Counted from the first letter of the stretch, positions 1 through 7,365 are shown. The stretch: 14,953 nucleotides of DNA from CAZOHN01 sp964579325 (GCA_964579325.1 CAZOHN010000076.1:1-14953), one strand, 5' to 3'. Notes: a model not told the origin generated them from the sequence alone. Numbers and translations are program-made.

Positions 1-874
1 CGGCAGGAAGTACCATTCGGGCACGATGTGCGCCGGCGTCACCAGCGGGTTCGCCTCGATGTAGTTGTCGGGATGGCCGAGGTAGTTCGGCATGAATCCG
101 ACGATCGCGAAGAACGCCGCGAGGATCACTGCCAGGGCGAAGAGGTCCTTGATCACGAAGTAGGGCCAGAAAGGCACAGTATCACGCTCGGCCTCCTCCT
201 TCGAGGTGCGCCGCACCTCGACACCGGTCGGATTGTTGTTGCCGGTGGTGTGGAAGGCCCAGATGTGCACCGCCACGAGGCCGACGATGATGAAGGGCAG
301 CAGGTAGTGCAGCGACAGGAAGCGGTTCAGCGTTGCGTTGTCGACGGCCGGGCCGCCGAGAAGCCATGTCTGGATGCCCTCGCCGACGAAGGGGATCGCG
401 CCGAAGAGCCCGGTGATCACCGTGGCGCCCCAGAACGACATCTGGCCCCACGGCAGCACGTAGCCCATGAAGGCGGTGCCCATCATGAGGACGTAGATCA
501 GCATCCCGATGATCCAGGTCACCTCGCGCGGGGCCTTGTAGGAGCCGTAGTAGAGGCCGCGGAAGATGTGCGCGTAGACCGCGATGAAGAACAGCGAGGC
601 GCCGTTCTGGTGGATGTAGCGCAGCATGTGGCCGCCGTTCACATTGCGCATGATGTGCTCGACCGAGGCGAAGGCCATGTCGACATGCGGCGTGTAGTGC
701 ATCACCAGNNNNNNNNNNTGTCAGCACGATCCCCCAGATCCACATCCAGTTCAGGTTGCGGGGCGTGGGGATCATGATCGTGTCGTACATCAGCGCCACG
801 ATGGGCAGGCGCTTGTGCAGCCAGGTCTCGAAGCCCGACCCGGGCTCATAATGGTCGTGCGGAATACCGGCCAT
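1..874 (-). CDS. petB: Cytochrome b of the cytochrome bc1 complex (partial, interrupted by assembly gap)
   Basis: This is the membrane subunit of ubiquinol:cytochrome c oxidoreductase, carrying hemes bL and bH and the quinone sites. The ATG at 874 follows a strong GAGGAGGT ribosome binding site that overlaps the petA stop codon, so the two genes are translationally linked. The first 52 residues (starting MAGIPHDHYEP) read up to a run of ten N at 709-718. After it the protein resumes at LVMHYTPHVD in another minus frame and stays open to the window edge, ending within PEWYFLP of the quinol oxidation site. If 12 residues are missing at the gap, the heme histidines fall at 97, 111, 198 and 212 and the PEWY glutamate at 295, exactly the Rhodobacter numbers. 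About 300 of roughly 440 residues are present. The frame change is therefore an assembly effect and not a mutation. petC (cytochrome c1) should lie beyond the left edge. Confidence 0.97.
709..718. other. Assembly gap (10 N) inside petB
   Basis: Ten N bases stand between two correct pieces of cytochrome b in different minus-strand frames. The Rhodobacter homologue has 12 residues between these pieces, so about 36 bases are missing. A 36-base insert restores the frame, whereas 10 does not, so the N run is a placeholder of arbitrary length. Confidence 0.95.
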
Positions 875-887
875 CGGTCAGACCTCC

Positions 888-1451
888 TCAGCCGAGCTTG
901 ATGGTGGTCTCGTCCAGGAAGGACGCCACCGGAACATCGAGATTGCGCGGGGCGGGCCCGCGGCGGATGCGGCCCGAGTTGTCGTAGTGCGAGCCGTGGC
1001 AGGGGCAGAACCAGCCGCTGAAGTCACCGGCGCCATCGCCGATCGGCACACATCCGAGGTGGGTGCAGACACCGATCATGACGAGCCAGCGCCCTTCGGC
1101 ATCGAGCGCCCGATTCTGGTCGGAGGCGTCGGCGTCAGCGCCGAGGTTGGCATTCTGGGCCAGCCTGTCCACGAGGTCGCCCAGTGCAACGGCGCGCGCC
1201 TCGTCGATCTCTTCCTGGGTCCTGTTGCGGATGAACACCGGTTTGCCGAGCCACTTGACGGTGAGCTGCGTGCCTTCGGCGACGCCCGAAACGTCGACCT
1301 GGATCGAAGACAGCGCCTGCACGTCGGCCGAGGGGTTCATCTGGTTCACGAGCGGCCAGATCGCCGCGCCTGCGGTGACGGCGCCGGCCCCGGCCGTGGC
1401 ATAGTAGAGGAAATCCCTCCGGGTGCCTTCGTGATCTTCTGCGTGGGACAC
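888..1451 (-). CDS. petA: Rieske iron-sulfur protein of cytochrome bc1 (187 aa)
   Basis: This is the [2Fe-2S] subunit that takes the first electron from quinol and passes it to cytochrome c1. I chose the GTG at 1449-1451 because it gives the N-terminus MSHAEDHEGTRRDF, matching the Rhodobacter protein in sequence and length (187 aa), and because GGAG lies 8 nt upstream (1460-1463, minus). The twin arginines at 11-12 (GTRRDFLYY) are the Tat signal, followed by one membrane helix (about 13-37). The cluster boxes are GVCTHLGC (Cys129, His131, Cys134) and WFCPCHGSH (Cys149, Cys151, His152). Cys129, His131, Cys149 and His152 are the expected ligands, and Cys134 with Cys151 the expected disulfide. 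Reading upstream in the same frame runs through non-coding and antisense DNA, so longer versions are wrong. petB follows after 13 nt. Confidence 0.97.
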   Translation of the reverse strand: MSHAEDHEGTRRDFLYYATAGAGAVTAGAAIWPLVNQMNPSADVQALSSIQVDVSGVAEGTQLTVKWLGKPVFIRNRTQEEIDEARAVALGDLVDRLAQNANLGADADASDQNRALDAEGRWLVMIGVCTHLGCVPIGDGAGDFSGWFCPCHGSHYDNSGRIRRGPAPRNLDVPVASFLDETTIKLG

Positions 1452-1531
1452 GAGCGTTACTCCGTTCTTAGGCCAGTGCGGCCCAACCATGCGAAGGGGC
1501 GGCGGAAGATACCGCAGCCTTTCAGCCGGGC

Positions 1532-1560
1532 TAAATAGACGGCTCCCCCGGCCGCGTCCA
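1532..1560 (-). promoter_or_regulatory. Likely sigma70-type promoter of the petAB(C) operon
   Basis: In the 158-nt gap between petA and the LysE-type gene, the minus strand has TGGACG (1555-1560) and TATTTA (1532-1537) with a 17-nt spacer. This would give a leader of about 75 nt before the petA GTG. The rest of the gap (1561-1609) shows nothing clear. The call rests on motif match and position only. Confidence 0.4.
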
Positions 1561-1609
1561 GCGCACATCGTCGCACGCAGGCCGCGCGTTTGGTCGCACA
1601 GGAGCCTTG

Positions 1610-2263
1610 TCAAACCATTGACAGAGCCCGGGCCAGTAGCGGTGCGACCAGCTTGGCAGCGAAGCCGAGAAAGAATACGCCCACCGCCCCGTTGATCACC
1701 GGCGCCGCGCCAAGGTAGAGGCGCGCCGCCGCTGGTGTGGAAAAGGCGGTGGCATAGGCGGCGTGGATCGTCAGCGACAGGCAGCACGCCCCGGCGGTGA
1801 GGAGTGCGATGTCGGCCGGCCGGGCCAGCGCGGTCGGGAAGATGCCGAGGATCGCGATCCAGGTGGTGAGCGCCTTGGGATTGGTCGCGTTGATGGCGAG
1901 CGAGCGCAGGAAGGCAGCCCTGATGCCGAGGCCGCCCAGCCCGCGCAGCTCCGGCTCGCGCGCCGCCATCGCGAAGCCGGCGCGGAGGTAGCGCGCTGCG
2001 AACCAGACCAGCAGGCCGGCAGCCATGAGCGTCAGGGTCTCCTCGGCGTAGGGCACGACCCGGAATACAGCCGCCATGCCGAGCGACATGCTCAGGCACC
2101 AGAGCCCGATCCCGATGCCGACGGCGGCCGCGGACGCGAGGCCGGCGGCGCGGCCCGACCCCATCGCAGTCGTGATCGTGTTGAGCACGTTCGGTCCCGG
2201 CGAAGCGATGTTGAGCGCAAGGATCGCCCAGACCGACAGGAAGGCACCGAGAGGCAGGGTCAC
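1610..2263 (-). CDS. LysE/RhtB-family amino acid exporter
   Basis: A 217-residue, very hydrophobic protein with about six membrane segments, the usual size of LysE/RhtB exporters. It has the family marks SPGPN at residues 21-25 in the first helix and NPKALTTW at 128-135. Members export amino acids or related compounds such as homoserine or threonine across the inner membrane. The substrate cannot be told from sequence. The start is a GTG at 2261-2263, 33 nt after the stop of the glutathione S-transferase gene. I see no good Shine-Dalgarno sequence before it, so translation may depend on coupling with the upstream gene, or the start may be slightly different. It is the last gene of the minus-strand group that begins with the thiolase. 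Confidence 0.88.
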   Translation of the reverse strand: MTLPLGAFLSVWAILALNIASPGPNVLNTITTAMGSGRAAGLASAAAVGIGIGLWCLSMSLGMAAVFRVVPYAEETLTLMAAGLLVWFAARYLRAGFAMAAREPELRGLGGLGIRAAFLRSLAINATNPKALTTWIAILGIFPTALARPADIALLTAGACCLSLTIHAAYATAFSTPAAARLYLGAAPVINGAVGVFFLGFAAKLVAPLLARALSMV

Positions 2264-2296
2264 GGGGGTGTCTTGTGGCAGAGATTGGTTGGTCGT

Positions 2297-2911
2297 TCAG
2301 GCAGGAGGCGGTGCCGTTGCCGCTGCGGACGGCAACGCGGCAAAGCGCGCCTCCCAATCCGCCAGGCCATCGCGCCCGGCGCGCCAGTTGCGGTCGGCGT
2401 GGCGGAAGTCGAGGTAGCCAAGCGCGCAGCCCACCGCGATCTGGCCGATGTCGAGCGGCCCGGCAAGGTGGCTCAGCCATCTGTCTACAAGCGCGTCGAG
2501 CGCGCGGTCGACCTTGGTCCACTGGCCCTCCACCCAGTCAGAATAGCGGTAGGCCTCGGGGCGGACGCGCCACTCGTAGACCATCAGGATGGCCGCCTCC
2601 ATGATCCCGTCGCCGGTGGCCTCGAGCGTCAGAGTGTCCCACAGCCGCGGAGCGGGTGGATAGAGACCCGCCCCGGCGCGGTCGTCGAGGAACCGGCAGA
2701 TCACCCGGCTGTCATAGAGCGAAGGGCCGCCGGGGCGTTCGAGGCAGGGCACCTTGCCGAGGGGGTTGTGCGCGATTGGCATGGTGCCGGGGTCGACCGG
2801 GGTGCCGGCCGCAGGGGTAAGGGCCACGTCGGCAAGCTGCCCGGTCTCGTGCAGGACGATCATCACCTTGCGGACGAAGGGCGAGGTCGCTGAATGGTGG
2901 AGGCGCAGCAT
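2297..2911 (-). CDS. Glutathione S-transferase family protein (204 aa)
   Basis: The N-terminal thioredoxin-like domain starts MLRLHHSATSPFVRKV, with the serine/phenylalanine region typical of bacterial GSTs. It continues to NPLGKVPCL, the cis-proline loop that binds glutathione, and DSRVICRFLDDR, which contacts the gamma-glutamyl part. From about residue 85 a helical C-terminal domain follows (GDGIMEAAILMVYEWRVRPE). Length and layout fit cytosolic YibF-like GSTs, which conjugate or reduce small electrophiles; the substrate is unknown. The ATG at 2911 lies one nucleotide after the stop of the small upstream gene, and GGAAGG inside that gene's end serves as ribosome binding site, so the two are translationally coupled. 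It ends in a low-complexity Ala/Pro tail. Confidence 0.9.
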   Translation of the reverse strand: MLRLHHSATSPFVRKVMIVLHETGQLADVALTPAAGTPVDPGTMPIAHNPLGKVPCLERPGGPSLYDSRVICRFLDDRAGAGLYPPAPRLWDTLTLEATGDGIMEAAILMVYEWRVRPEAYRYSDWVEGQWTKVDRALDALVDRWLSHLAGPLDIGQIAVGCALGYLDFRHADRNWRAGRDGLADWEARFAALPSAAATAPPPA

Positions 2912-2912
2912 G

Positions 2913-3185
2913 TCAGACCTTCCGCACGCGGAACCGCGCCAGCAGCCCGAAGTCGACCTCGATCCCCGGCCCGTCCCCACGCCACCGGAACACCCTCCGG
3001 AACCGGGCTGAGGCGTTGGATTGCTCTCGACCCGGCGCGCGGCCGAGACCAAGTCCGTCATCGGTAGCGTCGAGCGCATCTTCGGCGCGCTGGTCGATGC
3101 GGACCGGGCGCAATGCCCGCATGGCGCGGACGACCGCGGCGGAAGTCAGCGCGACGGCGGCGATGGGCAGGATGGGCAGCGGCAT
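2913..3185 (-). CDS. Small membrane-anchored protein of unknown function (90 aa)
   Basis: I do not recognise a named family. The protein begins MPLPILPIAAVALTSAAVV, a single hydrophobic segment that could be a membrane anchor or signal. A basic stretch and an acidic patch (QRAEDALDATDDG) follow. The C-terminal part is rich in arginine and beta-prone residues (ARFRRVFRWRG, then VDFGLLARFRVRKV). It has a good AGGGAG ribosome binding site 8 nt before the ATG. Its stop is one nucleotide from the GST start, so the two products are made together. The thiolase stop lies 72 nt upstream. Coding is supported by the ribosome binding site and the tight coupling; the function is open. Confidence 0.75.
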   Translation of the reverse strand: MPLPILPIAAVALTSAAVVRAMRALRPVRIDQRAEDALDATDDGLGLGRAPGREQSNASARFRRVFRWRGDGPGIEVDFGLLARFRVRKV

Positions 3186-3257
3186 GGCGGGGCACTCCCT
3201 TTATAGGTATCAGGTTACGGCTGCGTCTGGGCGCTGTCCATGGGTCGTGCGCGGGGC

Positions 3258-4436
3258 TCAGGGCCGCTCTATCGCGATGGCCGTGCCCTCGCCGCCGCCG
3301 ATGCAGACCGCCGCCACGCCGCGCTTCAGGCCATGCGCCTCGAGCGCGTTGAGCAGCGTGACGACGATCCGCGCACCCGAGGCGCCGATCGGGTGGCCGA
3401 GTGCGCAGGCGCCACCGTTGACGTTCATCACCTCGTGGGAGACGCCCATCTCGCGCATGAAGGCCATCGGCACCACGGCGAAAGCCTCGTTGACCTCCCA
3501 CAGATCGACGTCGGCCACGCTCCAGCCCAGCCGTTCAAGGAGCTTGCGGGCGGCTGGGACCGGGGCGGTAGGGAACTGAGCGGGCGCCTGGGCGTGGCTG
3601 GCGTGACCCATGATGCGGGCGCGGACCCGCAGGCCACGCGCCTCGGCCGCGTCGCGCCCCGCAAGGACAAGCGCGGCCGCGCCGTCAGAGATCGAGGAAG
3701 AGTTGGCGGCCGTCACCGTTCCGCCCGCCCGGAAGGCGGGCTTGAGCGTGGGGATCTTGTCGGGCCGCGCGGTTGCGGGTTGCTCGTCGGCATCGACGAG
3801 GGCGTCGCCCTTGCGGGTAGTGACCGTCACGGGCGCGATCTCGGCGGCAAAGGCGCCAGAACCCTGCGCCGCGAGTGCCCGGGTGAGCGAGGCGGTGGCA
3901 TAGGCATCTTGTGCGGCGCGAGTGAACTGGAACGCCTCGGCGCAGTCCTCGGCGAAGGTGCCCATCAGGCGCCCCTTGTCGTATGCGTCCTCGAGCCCGT
4001 CGAGGAACATGTGGTCCTTGACCTCGGCGTGACCGAGCCGTGCCCCGCCGCGCATCTTCGGCAGCAGGTAGGGGGCGTTCGACATGCTTTCCATTCCACC
4101 GGCTACGATCACGTCGGCCTGGCCCAGCGCGAGCGTGTCGAAAGCCATCATCGCCGCCTTCATGCCCGAGCCACACATCTTGTTGAGCGTGGTGGCCGGA
4201 ACGCTCTCGGGCAGGCCAGCGGCGAAAAGCGCTTGCCGCGCGGGGGCCTGACCTTGTCCCGCGGGAAGGACACAACCCATCAGGACCTCGTCCACCGCCT
4301 CGGGCGCCCCCTGTGAGTCGGCAAGCGCCGCCCGGATCGCGGCTGCTCCAATGGTGGGCGCATCAAGCGCGGCGAGCGCGCCCTGGAACCCTCCCATTGC
4401 GGTCCGAGCTGCTCCAGAAATCACGATCTCGCGCAT
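3258..4436 (-). CDS. Thiolase: acetyl-CoA acetyltransferase (392 aa)
   Basis: A complete type II thiolase of the usual length that condenses two acetyl-CoA to acetoacetyl-CoA or cleaves 3-ketoacyl-CoA. The nucleophilic cysteine is Cys88 in NKMCGSGMKA. The other catalytic residues are His348 in ALGHPIGASGAR and Cys378 in CIGGGEGTA, with VNEAF also present. These match the Zoogloea biosynthetic enzyme closely in position. The ATG at 4436 has GGGGGAA upstream on the minus strand. No phaB or other polyhydroxybutyrate gene is next to it, so a role in polyester synthesis, ketone-body use or fatty acid and amino acid breakdown cannot be chosen from context. It opens the minus-strand group that runs on to the small protein, GST and exporter, and is divergent from the partner-switch pair. 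Confidence 0.95.
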   Translation of the reverse strand: MREIVISGAARTAMGGFQGALAALDAPTIGAAAIRAALADSQGAPEAVDEVLMGCVLPAGQGQAPARQALFAAGLPESVPATTLNKMCGSGMKAAMMAFDTLALGQADVIVAGGMESMSNAPYLLPKMRGGARLGHAEVKDHMFLDGLEDAYDKGRLMGTFAEDCAEAFQFTRAAQDAYATASLTRALAAQGSGAFAAEIAPVTVTTRKGDALVDADEQPATARPDKIPTLKPAFRAGGTVTAANSSSISDGAAALVLAGRDAAEARGLRVRARIMGHASHAQAPAQFPTAPVPAARKLLERLGWSVADVDLWEVNEAFAVVPMAFMREMGVSHEVMNVNGGACALGHPIGASGARIVVTLLNALEAHGLKRGVAAVCIGGGEGTAIAIERP

Positions 4437-4450
4437 TTCGTTCCCCCAGG

Positions 4451-4478
4451 TCAGGGCCAGGTCCGGCCGTGACCCTGA
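4451..4478. repeat. Inverted repeat in the divergent intergenic region
   Basis: TCAGGG (4451-4456) and CCCTGA (4473-4478) form a 6-bp inverted repeat with a 16-nt spacer. It lies in the 102-nt gap between the thiolase start and the STAS gene, where promoters for both directions must sit. It could be an operator. The arms are short, and I see no convincing -35/-10 pair in either direction. Confidence 0.25.
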
Positions 4479-4538
4479 ATACAGAATGGTAAGGATTAAC
4501 GTCTAGCCTTGGATGCGCGAGCAGTACTGGAGGCGAAG

Positions 4539-4892
4539 ATGGAACTTGTTGCCGAGGATCATGACGGTTTCCGAGTCGTGAAGGTTGCCGAGCCGCGGAT
4601 CGACGCGGCCATAGCGATCCGGTTCAAGGACGCGGTGCGGACGGCGGCGGGCGATGCGGCACCGCGCGTCGTTCTCGACCTGGCAAACGTGACCTTTCTA
4701 GATTCGAGCGGACTTGGCGCACTCGTGGCGGCGATGAAGCTCCTCGGACCAGCGCGCCGCCTCGAACTTGCGGGCCTGACCGCAAATGTCGAGCGCGTGT
4801 TCCGGCTGACCCGCATGGACACCGTCTTCACGATTCACCCGTCCGTCGCCGTGATCAGCACGTCGGGGACCCGGCTTGCGGACGCCGGTTAG
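4539..4892 (+). CDS. STAS-domain anti-sigma-factor antagonist (RsbV/SpoIIAA-like)
   Basis: A single STAS domain of 117 residues, the normal size of SpoIIAA/RsbV-type antagonists. In the partner-switch mechanism the unphosphorylated form binds the cognate kinase and frees its target; phosphorylation of one serine breaks the complex. The phosphorylation loop is intact: VTFLDSSGLGALV, with serines at 56 and 57. I chose ATG 4539 because GGAGG lies 5 nt upstream. A TTG at 4509 in the same frame would add ten residues but has no such site. The next gene encodes the expected RsbW-like partner, four nucleotides downstream. No sigma factor gene is adjacent, so the regulated target is unknown. Confidence 0.9.
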   Translation: MELVAEDHDGFRVVKVAEPRIDAAIAIRFKDAVRTAAGDAAPRVVLDLANVTFLDSSGLGALVAAMKLLGPARRLELAGLTANVERVFRLTRMDTVFTIHPSVAVISTSGTRLADAG

Positions 4893-4896
4893 GAAG

Positions 4897-5391
4897 ATGG
4901 CTGGGGACGCAGCAGCCTCGGATCCGGAAAAGGACATCACGGCAGCGATGCGGCTGTACCTGGCGCCAGACTTCGAGTCGGTGCGGGTGGCGCTGGCGCG
5001 CGTCGCAACTGAACTGGAACGCCATGGCGTCGCTCCCGACCGGATCGGAGGGGCGGAACTGGTGCTTGCGGAAGTCCTCAACAACATCGTCGAGCATGCC
5101 TTCCTCGAGGCGCCACATGGCGGATCGGAAGGGCGGATCGAGATTTCTCTGGCCGCCACCAACGGCCGCATGCGCTGCGACGTGCGCGACAACGGGTGCG
5201 CGATGCCGGGTGGAAAGATCCCCCTCGGTCGCCCGCTGACACCCGGACTCAAGCTGTCCGATCTCCCAGAGGGTGGGTTCGGCTGGTTTCTGATCCGCAG
5301 CCTCGTCGAGGAGCTCGACTATCATCGCGATGGGCGAGAGAACATTCTCAGCTTCTCGATCCCCTTCGATCCGCACACAATGGACGCCTGA
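4897..5391 (+). CDS. RsbW-like serine kinase / anti-sigma factor (HATPase_c_2 type)
   Basis: A GHKL-type ATP-binding protein of about 164 residues, as in RsbW/SpoIIAB. The N-box is ELVLAEVLNNIVEHAF, with Glu59, Asn63 and His67 in the expected spacing. The G1 box is DNGCAMP (Asp98-Gly100) and the G2 region is EGGFGWFLIRSLVEEL. Such proteins bind and inactivate a sigma factor or other target and phosphorylate the STAS partner encoded just upstream. The start is uncertain. ATG 4897 begins 4 nt after the STAS stop, but the AGGA before it is only 2 nt away. A TTG at 4876 with GGGGA 6 nt upstream would overlap the STAS gene and add seven residues. Alphaproteobacteria usually run the general stress response through PhyR-NepR-EcfG, so this pair may have a different target. 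Confidence 0.88.
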   Translation: MAGDAAASDPEKDITAAMRLYLAPDFESVRVALARVATELERHGVAPDRIGGAELVLAEVLNNIVEHAFLEAPHGGSEGRIEISLAATNGRMRCDVRDNGCAMPGGKIPLGRPLTPGLKLSDLPEGGFGWFLIRSLVEELDYHRDGRENILSFSIPFDPHTMDA

Positions 5392-5644
5392 CGACACGTT
5401 GCATTTCGGACGCCGGCGCCGGCTTCGTGCGACGTGAGCCAGGTCGCGCAGCGTCATTCATCCTGCGACACCAGGGCGGGGCAAAGCGCCTGCCCATCTT
5501 GCAGATGATCATGGGATGCCCCGCTGCGCTCGCCCCAAGGGTCCTGCAAAGTCGCCCCGGGATCGCGTCACACAATGGCCCTCATTTCACCCAATCGCCG
5601 CCCGGATGCGCGGCGATAACGGTTTTGTAGCTGCACAAGGCTTC

Positions 5645-5691
5645 CCTCGGCACCGCGCACAACAGCCCCCACCCAGCGCGCGGTGCCGAGG
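5645..5691. repeat. Perfect 14-bp inverted repeat (stem-loop), possible terminator or attenuator
   Basis: CCTCGGCACCGCGC (5645-5658) pairs perfectly with GCGCGGTGCCGAGG (5678-5691) across a 19-nt loop. No T-run follows on either strand, so it is not a classic Rho-independent terminator. It could end or stabilise the partner-switch transcript, or be a regulatory site upstream of the GGT promoter. Confidence 0.6.
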
Positions 5692-5726
5692 TCTTCCTCC
5701 CCCTCCCCGACCAGATCTGCCGCCCG

Positions 5727-5755
5727 TTGGCTTTCCCGCCTCGCTCGCCTAGCTT
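5727..5755 (+). promoter_or_regulatory. Likely promoter of the gamma-glutamyltranspeptidase-family gene
   Basis: TTGGCT (5727-5732) and TAGCTT (5750-5755) are separated by 17 nt and would give a leader of about 20-25 nt that still includes the GGGAGGA ribosome binding site at 5767-5773. The call rests on motif match and position. Confidence 0.4.
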
Positions 5756-5784
5756 GCGCGCGAAACGGGAGGACCACCACGATC

Positions 5785-7365
5785 ATGCGCGATTTCCACC
5801 TGCCGGGCCGCTCGCCGGTAATTGCCGCGAACGGCCTTTGCGCCACCTCGCACCCACTCGCCGCCAAGACCGCCATCGGGGTGCTGGAAGAAGGCGGCAA
5901 CGCGGTCGATGCGGCGATCGCTGCGGCGGTGCTGCTGGGCATTTGCGAACCGCAGATGACCGGGATCGGCGGCGACTGCTTCGTGCTCCTCAAGCCCGCC
6001 GGCACCGAAGACGTGATCGCGCTGAACGGCTCGGGCCGCGCCCCGGCGGCGCTCGACGCAGCCGAAATGCGTGCCCTCGGCCTCGATGCCGTGCCGGTCT
6101 ATGGCCCCGAGGCCGTCACCATCCCCGGTGCCATCGACGCCTTCTGCCGGCTCGCCGAAGCGCATGGCTCCTGGGGCCTCGACCGTATCCTTGCCCCGGC
6201 AATCCGCTATGCCGACGAGGGCGTGCCGGTTGCGCCGCGTGTGGCTTTCGACTGGATCGACGATGCCCCCGTCCTGCAGGGCGGCGCACGCGACCGCTTC
6301 CTCTTCGACGGCGCCCCGGCGCGGGCCGGACAGGTCTTCCGCGCGCCCGGCCAGGCCGAAGTGCTGCGCCGGATCGCCCGCGAGGGGCGGCGCGCCTTCT
6401 ACGAGGGCGAGGTGGCCGAAGACATGGTGGCCGCGCTGCGGGCGATGGGCGGTGTCCAGACGCTGGACGATTTCGCGGCGACCGAGGCGACCTGGGGGGA
6501 GCCGGTTGCGGGCCACTACCGCGGCTTCGATCTGCTGGAGCACCCGCCGAACGGGCAGGGGGCGACGGCCATCCTGCTGGCGCATATCCTGGCGAACTTC
6601 GACATCGCGGCGATGAGCCCCTTCGGCGGAGACCGCGCGCATATCGAGGCGGAGGCCACCAAGCTCGCCTACGATGCGCGCAACCGCTTCATCGCCGACC
6701 CCGTGCACATGACGCGTCTGGGCCACATGCTCGACCCTGCGACCGGCGCGAAGCTGGCCGCACTGGTCGACCCCGGTCGGGCGATGGAGAATCCGCGCAA
6801 GCTGTCGGAGGCCGTCCACAAGGAGACGATCTACCTCACCGTGGTGGACCGCGACCGCACGGCGGTGTCGCTGATCTATTCGATCTACCATGGCTTCGGG
6901 TCGGGGATTGCCTCGGACCGGTTCGGCATTCTGCTGCAGAACCGCGGCGCGGGCTTCACGCTGGAGGAGGGCCACCCGAACGAGGCGAAGGGCGGCAAGC
7001 GGCCGATGCACACGATCATCCCGGCGATGCTGCGGAAGAATGGCCGCATCATCATGCCGTTCGGCGTGATGGGCGGGGCCTACCAGGCGACCGGGCACGC
7101 GCGGTTCCTCACCAACGTGGCCGACTTCGGCATGGACCCGCAGGAGGCGATCGACGGCCCGCGCTGCTTTGCCGATGCCGAGGGGCTGGGCGTCGAGCGG
7201 GGCTATGCGGCGCAAGTGCACGCCGACCTCGCCGCGCGTGGCCACAAGGTCAACGTGCCCGATACGCCGATCGGCGGGGCTCAGGCGATCCTGATCGACC
7301 ATGAAGGGGGCGTGCTGGTCGGAGGGTCGGACCCGCGCAAGGACGGATGCGCGCTCGGCTACTAG
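5785..7365 (+). CDS. Gamma-glutamyltranspeptidase-family hydrolase, cytosolic type (526 aa)
   Basis: An Ntn-hydrolase made as a precursor that cuts itself before a catalytic threonine. The large-subunit region runs from ANGLCATSHPLAAKTAIGVL through GGNAVDAAIAAAV and GIGGDCF. The cut would be before Thr348 in HKETIYLTVVDRD, which aligns with Thr391 of E. coli GGT. The small subunit contains GFGSGIASDRFGILLQNRG and GKRPMHTIIPAM. I chose ATG 5785, with GGGAGGA 11 nt upstream, because upstream in-frame sequence is not protein-like. With this start there is no signal peptide, so it is likely cytosolic, unlike classical periplasmic GGT. The ETIYL form of the active site recalls YwrD- and oxamate amidohydrolase (HpxW)-like members, so glutathione may not be the substrate. 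It is convergent with hspQ, 28 nt apart. Confidence 0.92.
   Translation: MRDFHLPGRSPVIAANGLCATSHPLAAKTAIGVLEEGGNAVDAAIAAAVLLGICEPQMTGIGGDCFVLLKPAGTEDVIALNGSGRAPAALDAAEMRALGLDAVPVYGPEAVTIPGAIDAFCRLAEAHGSWGLDRILAPAIRYADEGVPVAPRVAFDWIDDAPVLQGGARDRFLFDGAPARAGQVFRAPGQAEVLRRIAREGRRAFYEGEVAEDMVAALRAMGGVQTLDDFAATEATWGEPVAGHYRGFDLLEHPPNGQGATAILLAHILANFDIAAMSPFGGDRAHIEAEATKLAYDARNRFIADPVHMTRLGHMLDPATGAKLAALVDPGRAMENPRKLSEAVHKETIYLTVVDRDRTAVSLIYSIYHGFGSGIASDRFGILLQNRGAGFTLEEGHPNEAKGGKRPMHTIIPAMLRKNGRIIMPFGVMGGAYQATGHARFLTNVADFGMDPQEAIDGPRCFADAEGLGVERGYAAQVHADLAARGHKVNVPDTPIGGAQAILIDHEGGVLVGGSDPRKDGCALGY

Larger units (their letters stand above)
5392..5784. other. Non-coding stretch between the rsbW-like gene and the GGT gene
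   Basis: No reading frame here looks like a protein. The stretch holds a 12-bp palindrome (GCCGGCGCCGGC, 5412-5423), the long stem-loop at 5645-5691 and a promoter candidate at 5727-5755, listed separately. At 393 nt it is the longest gap in the window and has room for a small RNA, though I see no direct evidence for one. Confidence 0.6.

Noticed and set aside
1..874. petB as a frameshifted pseudogene
   Set aside because: The frame change falls exactly at the N run, and a 36-base gap restores the frame and all heme ligand positions.
888..2522. A 544-residue open frame on the minus strand that includes petA
   Set aside because: Only the last 187 residues are protein-like. The rest is out of frame with the LysE-type and GST genes on the same strand and is Arg/Pro-rich, as expected for a shadow in GC-rich DNA.
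3200..3205. TATAAA on the minus strand as a -10 box for the small protein-GST-exporter genes
   Set aside because: Transcription would start inside or after the AGGGAG ribosome binding site, and the -35 match is poor.
5412..5423. 12-bp palindrome GCCGGCGCCGGC as a regulatory site
   Set aside because: Short GC palindromes are expected by chance in DNA this GC-rich, and nothing else around it supports a function.
5749..7302. Long open frames overlapping the GGT gene on the minus strand and in another plus frame (5727-7304)
   Set aside because: Both are rich in Arg, Gly, Asp and His with no family motif, while the GGT frame has a full set of conserved motifs.
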